From Chloroflexi bacterium UBA4733 (lineage in GTDB: Bacteria > Chloroflexota > UBA4733): DNA of 9,894 nucleotides. The position numbers were made by a program, and so were the translations under genes. Positions within the stretch are counted from its first letter, which is position 1, and each line of letters begins with the position of its first letter. Location of the stretch: the NCBI GenBank assembly GCA_002404055.1, contig DHIZ01000024.1, positions 46,679-56,572 of the forward strand, written 5' to 3'. This document shows, one piece after another, positions 7,150-9,894 of the stretch. The notes below the pieces were generated by a model. It was not told the origin of the DNA. It worked only from the letters and a program-made list of their open reading frames with translations, and ran no database searches.

Positions 7150-7561
7150 ACTGTCGGAGGATGAACTCACCAAGGCCATTGTGGAATCTGTCAACCGCTG
7201 CTTGATTGTCCTTTCGCCCAATTATGAAGATAGGTCTGTTCAGTGCGTTCGTCGGATTGCAGATCTCATAAAGTCATTTGTTCCCGAAGCTCGGAGATCC
7301 TCGATCGTAGTGCGTCTTTTGAAACTCCAAGGCGATCAACAGCGGAGACTTTTGGCCGATGTACGAGATCAAAACTTCGAGACTGCTAGAAGCATTCTTT
7401 CAGAGGTGAAGGTTGATGTCCGCCCGCTTTCTATCCGTTATCCTGAGGAGAGTGAATTAGCTCTTCGTTCGAGCGTCCGAGAATCGCTCCATATCTTCGG
7501 CGGCGAGCGTTTTGACCTGTTTGTCGACATTTCACCTTTGCCGCGGGTTGTGATACTGTGA
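7139..7561 (+). CDS. Partner of the phosphoribosyltransferase-like protein, N-terminal part up to an in-frame TGA
   Basis: The start is GTG at 7139 or ATG at 7142, overlapping the end of the previous gene; AAGAGG at 7124-7129 fits the GTG better by spacing. The 140 residues include CLIVLSPNYEDRS (21-33) and FDLFVDISPLPR (125-136), alternating strands and helices that suggest a Rossmann-like alpha/beta fold. I cannot name the family, but the paired YEDRS and DIS-x-x-x-R motifs look conserved rather than random. TGA at 7559-7561 stops the frame inside what should be a hydrophobic helix (VVIL then LLALV). The same frame continues without another stop to 8257, so this is one gene of 371 sense codons with an internal UGA. 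A single CGA-to-TGA change (Arg codon, CpG deamination) would explain it. The truncated product alone would lack most of the protein. Confidence 0.7.
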   Translation: MMNELSEDELTKAIVESVNRCLIVLSPNYEDRSVQCVRRIADLIKSFVPEARRSSIVVRLLKLQGDQQRRLLADVRDQNFETARSILSEVKVDVRPLSIRYPEESELALRSSVRESLHIFGGERFDLFVDISPLPRVVIL

Positions 7562-7598
7562 CTGCTTGCTCTCGTTCATCCGTTGAGTGATACGAGAG
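7562..7598 (+). promoter_or_regulatory. Stem-loop directly after the in-frame TGA
   Basis: CTCTCGT at 7569-7575 pairs perfectly with ACGAGAG at 7592-7598. With a two-base bulge at 7576-7577, ATC (7578-7580) can pair with GAT (7589-7591), leaving an 8-base loop CGTTGAGT. The stem begins seven bases after the TGA, and the base after the stop is C, the leakiest context for UGA. Such an arrangement can stimulate stop-codon readthrough, and its outline also recalls a bacterial selenocysteine element. It may be coincidence in a decaying gene. Confidence 0.35.
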
Positions 7599-8257
7599 AG
7601 TTTGACGTCAGTCGGATTGTTATTGTCTATAACTGGGCTAGCGAATATCCCCCACTTGCGTACCCAGAGACCTCCGGGAGCGTCGCAGGCGCGTTCCGAG
7701 CGCGTTCTCCGGCAGACTTGCTTCGTTCTAGCGAGGCCGGAAAGGTGATAGTATTTGTAGCAGGCAATGGTTACGATGCGGAACTGACCTACCAAGAGGC
7801 TTTGTCCCCATCCATCGCCCGTCATGTAGTCGCGTTTCTGTATAACGGCGACGTATTTACGTCACTCAGTGCATTAAGAGCGAATTACTCGCTTGTGAGT
7901 GGAGCGCGCCATAGAGGTGACGATTACGTTTCGGTCTTCTCGCCGAGCCACGCGAGTCGGTATTTGCAGCGAGTGGTCGATGTGGCACTCACGGAGCAGC
8001 GCCATTTTTCCCAGTATGCGTTCTTGATTGCCCCATTTGGTCCCAAACCGCTCACGGTCGCCGCGTTCCTAGCATGGGCGCGATTTCATCGATTCTCGAC
8101 GGGACCTACGGTTCGTATCTCATCGGATATAGTGTTGGAAACTGGTGCACGATACGCCAGTGTATATTCGGTTGGGTGGAGAAGTATGACGGCCTATGAC
8201 GTAGACGTCGTTGACTCACATGGATCTGGCCCGGCGCTGGGGACAGCCGTGCCTTAG
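7583..8257 (+). CDS. Partner of the phosphoribosyltransferase-like protein, C-terminal part in the same frame after the TGA
   Basis: The frame is open from 7562, immediately after the TGA, to TAG at 8255-8257. TTG at 7583 is the first start-like codon but has no ribosome-binding site, so independent initiation is doubtful. Numbered from the TTG, visible blocks are RIVIVYNWASEYPPLAYPE (11-29), KVIVFVAGNGYDAE (54-67), FLYNGDVFTSLSALRANY (85-102), FLIAPFGPKPLTVAAFLAW (147-165) and RYASVYSVGWRSMTAYDV (190-207). Good strand-helix alternation and balanced codon use through the whole part indicate recent selection for coding, so the interruption is either very recent, recoded, or a sequence error. 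It is probably cytosolic. It converges on the DUF3037 gene with a 31-base gap that contains no evident terminator. Confidence 0.7.
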   Translation: MSDTREFDVSRIVIVYNWASEYPPLAYPETSGSVAGAFRARSPADLLRSSEAGKVIVFVAGNGYDAELTYQEALSPSIARHVVAFLYNGDVFTSLSALRANYSLVSGARHRGDDYVSVFSPSHASRYLQRVVDVALTEQRHFSQYAFLIAPFGPKPLTVAAFLAWARFHRFSTGPTVRISSDIVLETGARYASVYSVGWRSMTAYDVDVVDSHGSGPALGTAVP

Positions 8258-8288
8258 GCAACAATCGCATCCTGATAGTCTTGCTCAG

Positions 8289-9122
8289 TTAGGAGTGCCA
8301 ATGCCGCAGCTTGAGCTTGCTGGCGAGCTCCTGCGCAACCTCTGGCGCCGAGGATGCTTCATAGACCTGAATTCCTGTCGGCTTGGTCCATTCTTTGAGC
8401 CGGTCAAGACGAGCATGTGATTCGGGATTTGTTCCCGTCTCCACAAAGAATATGCCCGTGGCGCCGGTAGCTCGGTGTACGATGGGGTACGCAAATGCCA
8501 TCCACGCGGCGAGTTCCTCTGGCCGTTGGGCATCCTGTTGTCTGTACGACGCGTTCTCGATCACGGCGTGCAGCCTCCCGTTGCCGATGCCAACGTCAAA
8601 CACGAAGGATGGCTGGTTTTCGAGCTTCACCTCCGGTGCGGACACGACCCAGTCGTCGAGCTGATTCCGTTTGAACACACGTCGGAAGACTTGCGTTGCT
8701 GCCCCCCTGTTCCAAACCGTGTTTGCCCCCCCAATCCGTGGCGCAACAAAATCCTTATAGACGTCGTCCAACACCTGTTGCGGATCTCCGACTGCGGGCA
8801 AGGGGGCAGTCAACTGAAGAATATTGCCAGCCTCTTCATAGTAGCCACGAAGTTGCGCCACATCGAGCCGGTCAGTCGCGCTCACTTCGAAGTCGGAGCC
8901 GGCGGTTGCGGGCAAGTCAAGGCCGAACCCTTGAATGGCGGCGCGTAGAAAGCGGAATTTGATTGAGGTGGGCTCGAGATAGGTTCGGCTGAGCGAGAAT
9001 CTCCCCCTCGCATATCCGGCCTCCGGACACACCACCAGTACGCCGATGTTTCTCGGTTCGTTGCGGGAAGGGTCGGGTACGTACCGGACGACGCTGTAGT
9101 GGCATACCGATTCCACGTCCAT
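8289..9122 (-). CDS. DUF3037-family protein
   Basis: The N-terminus YSVVRYVPDPSRNEPRNIGV (9-28) is the hallmark of DUF3037 proteins, which as I recall are often found beside HipA-like kinases or in accessory regions; their biochemical role is not established. At 277 residues it is longer than many compact DUF3037 proteins. The C-terminal half carries a strand-rich block (SFVFDVGIGNGRLHAVIENA), a helix (PEELAAWMAFAYPIVHRA), then TGIFFVETG, which may be a separate domain. The start is ATG at 9122-9120 with GGAAGGGG just upstream. A TGA directly before it, in the same frame, separates it from a 24-codon mini-ORF. The operon's upstream gene is cut off by an IS3-family element, so the gene may have lost its native promoter. 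Confidence 0.85.
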   Translation of the reverse strand: MDVESVCHYSVVRYVPDPSRNEPRNIGVLVVCPEAGYARGRFSLSRTYLEPTSIKFRFLRAAIQGFGLDLPATAGSDFEVSATDRLDVAQLRGYYEEAGNILQLTAPLPAVGDPQQVLDDVYKDFVAPRIGGANTVWNRGAATQVFRRVFKRNQLDDWVVSAPEVKLENQPSFVFDVGIGNGRLHAVIENASYRQQDAQRPEELAAWMAFAYPIVHRATGATGIFFVETGTNPESHARLDRLKEWTKPTGIQVYEASSAPEVAQELASKLKLRHWHS

Positions 9123-9125
9123 GTC

Positions 9126-9200
9126 TCACCCCTTCCAGAACGGCGTAAGCACTCTCTGCAGGTGTACCCTTCGCAGCAGCGCTTGCTCGGCCATACTCAC
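9126..9200 (-). CDS. 24-codon mini-ORF between truncated gene and DUF3037 gene
   Basis: GTG at 9200-9198 overlaps the TGA of the truncated upstream gene (GTGA), and the ORF ends with TGA at 9128-9126, three bases before the DUF3037 ATG and in the same frame. The product is MSMAEQALLRRVHLQRVLTP plus FWKG, basic and amphipathic. It could carry ribosomes from the upstream gene to the DUF3037 start by coupled re-initiation, be a tiny real protein, or be chance. It has no independent strong ribosome-binding site. Confidence 0.25.
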   Translation of the reverse strand: MSMAEQALLRRVHLQRVLTPFWKG

Positions 9201-9349
9201 CCGTATGTGACGCGGCGCCCACCACGAACGCGGATCGTGTACGAATGAAACCGTCCCCCACCCCATGGCCCGAGGAGTCGGAGCATTGATCGCGTGGCGC
9301 CCTGCGGAGCAACATCAGTCTCCCACAGGATTTCTTCGATCTCCCCTAT
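9197..9349 (-). pseudogene. C-terminal 50 codons of a gene truncated by the IS3-family element
   Basis: The minus-strand frame is open from 9349 to TGA at 9199-9197. It reads IGEIEEILWETDVAPQGATR, then SMLRLLGPWGGGRFHSYTIR, then VRGGRRVTYG. This looks like a genuine protein end: an acidic helix, a Gly-rich turn and a basic strand. It is linked to the DUF3037 gene through a GTGA overlap and a mini-ORF, as in an operon. Going upstream, the frame meets a stop within the first bases of the IS3-family element, so the element appears to have removed the rest. I do not recognise the family; a partner of DUF3037 is expected but cannot be identified from this fragment. Confidence 0.45.
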
Positions 9350-9425
9350 CTGTCAATATAGAGTGAGACACGGAGACCCCGGAAAATAGTGTAGAAATGA
9401 ACAGGGCGGGGAAGGAAAAAGCATC

Positions 9426-9848
9426 GTGACAAGCTCGACGCTGGCATCCCGCAACGGTATCCATGGAACTCCCGACTTCGAAGTGCCCGCCCAAGCGCGA
9501 CGGCGTAAGCTGTCGGCCTCTTATAAGGTGCGCATCTTGTGTGAAGCGGATGGCTGCGCGCAAGGCGAGGTGGGGGCACTCCTGCGGCGGGAGGGACTGT
9601 ACTCCTCGCAGTTGGCGACGTGGCGCAAGCAACGCCAGGACGGCACGTTGACGGCATTGGCGCCGCACCGGCGCGGCCGTCCGCCCATCATTTCCCCTGA
9701 GGCGACCGCGCTGGCAGCCGTGCGAGCTGAGAACGAGCGGTTGACCCGGCAGCTCGCCGCCGCCGAGGCCATCATCGACATCCAAAAAAAAGTCTCATCG
9801 CTCTTGGCGTTGACACTGTCCAGCGCAGTGCCTGGACAGCAGCCATGA
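9426..9848 (+). CDS. IS3-family transposase OrfA
   Basis: The 140-residue protein has a helix-turn-helix region (KLSASYKVRILCEADGCA to SSQLATWRKQRQDG, about 28-73) typical of IS3 OrfA, which binds the element's ends. A basic RRGRPP (82-87) follows, then a leucine-zipper coiled coil (AAVRAENERLTRQL, about 97-121) for multimerisation. The GTG start at 9426 is preceded by GGGGAAGGA. The frame ends in TGA at 9846-9848 overlapping an ATG for OrfB. A run of eight A's (9784-9791; codons CAA AAA AAA) near the C-terminus is the likely site of -1 frameshifting that makes the OrfAB transposase; the -1 frame is open from there into OrfB. Confidence 0.92.
   Translation: MTSSTLASRNGIHGTPDFEVPAQARRRKLSASYKVRILCEADGCAQGEVGALLRREGLYSSQLATWRKQRQDGTLTALAPHRRGRPPIISPEATALAAVRAENERLTRQLAAAEAIIDIQKKVSSLLALTLSSAVPGQQP
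9784..9839 (+). promoter_or_regulatory. Programmed -1 frameshift site and downstream hairpin
   Basis: Eight A's at 9784-9791 form an A_AAA_AAA-type slippery site in the OrfA frame. CTGTCCAG at 9816-9823 pairs perfectly with CTGGACAG at 9832-9839 across an 8-base loop. The stem starts 24 bases after the A-run, longer than the usual spacer for a frameshift stimulator, so it may act instead on translation restart at the OrfB ATG (9845), six bases after the stem. Confidence 0.6.
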
Positions 9849-9894
9849 TGGACGCCGCGGTCGCCCTGGCTCCCCAGGTGGGCGTGCAGGCGGC
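9845..9894 (+). CDS. IS3-family transposase OrfB, first codons only
   Basis: ATG at 9845 (or 9848) opens the frame MMDAAVALAPQVGVQA, running off the window. It is -1 relative to OrfA and continuous with the frame upstream back to the A-run (SLIALGVDTVQRSAW). OrfB should supply the DDE catalytic core, which is not visible here. Its identity rests on position and on the OrfA family. Confidence 0.75.
   Translation, partial: MMDAAVALAPQVGVQA

Larger units (their letters stand above)
9351..9894 (+). mobile_element. IS3-family insertion sequence, left part (right end outside window)
   Basis: The element carries an IS3-type orfA, a run of A's for frameshifting and the start of orfB. The likely left end is TGTCAATATAGAGTGAGAC at 9351-9369: it begins with TG as IS3-family ends do, and the interrupted minus-strand frame stops making sense there. 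The right end, the matching inverted repeat and the target duplication are outside the window, so the exact boundary is provisional. Confidence 0.75.

Noticed and set aside
7559..7561. TGA as a reassigned sense codon (alternative genetic code)
   Set aside because: The methyltransferase, TrpF-Rpe, phosphoribosyltransferase-like and OrfA genes all end naturally at TGA, so it is a stop here.
8383..8948. Overlapping plus-strand ORFs antisense to the DUF3037 gene
   Set aside because: Shadows of a gene with a clear family signature on the other strand.
9315..9785. 156-residue minus-strand ORF
   Set aside because: It is antisense to the well-supported IS3 OrfA and has no recognisable domain.

Overview
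The window is a GC-rich bacterial accessory region. It has the mixed gene orientations, mobile-element debris and uneven base composition of a defence or mobility island. No ribosomal, tRNA or other taxonomic marker is present. The strong G/C preference at third codon positions in the first gene, together with the transposase types, fits a high-GC bacterium (for example Chloroflexota, Deinococcota or Actinomycetota), but the phylum cannot be fixed from the sequence.

Layout. Positions 1-2235 (+) hold the C-terminal 744 residues of a type IIG / Eco57I-like adenine-N6 DNA methyltransferase-restriction protein. A 52-codon coupled ORF of uncertain reality follows. Positions 2684-4099 (-) encode an unusual double TIM barrel: a TrpF-like (phosphoribosylanthranilate isomerase) half fused to an Rpe-like (ribulose-phosphate 3-epimerase) half, with the key catalytic residues of both kept. 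Positions 4100-4903 contain no convincing gene. Positions 4904-5212 (+) carry a small orphan gene. Positions 5254-5731 (-) hold a decayed IS4/IS701-type DDE transposase broken across several frames. Positions 5977-8257 (+) form a tight two-gene operon: a phosphoribosyltransferase-like protein and an overlapping partner of unknown function. The partner's reading frame is interrupted by a single in-frame TGA at 7559-7561, followed seven bases later by a perfect 7-bp stem. Positions 8289-9122 (-) encode a DUF3037-family protein. Upstream of it on the same strand lie a 24-codon mini-ORF and the last 50 codons of a gene that stops exactly where an IS3-family element begins (9351 onward, running off the window).

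How the parts may work together. The methyltransferase is a classical defence gene whose recognition region looks exchanged. The phosphoribosyltransferase-like gene and its partner are the best candidate for a little-described system: strong ribosome-binding site, translational overlap, a promoter region with a 14-bp direct repeat, and relic transposons nearby. Their proposed defence role is inferred from family resemblance and context, not shown. The TrpF-Rpe fusion and the phosphoribosyltransferase-like protein both belong to phosphoribosyl-handling folds, so a shared metabolite theme is possible but speculative. They are on opposite strands and separated by about 1.9 kb that includes a transposase relic.
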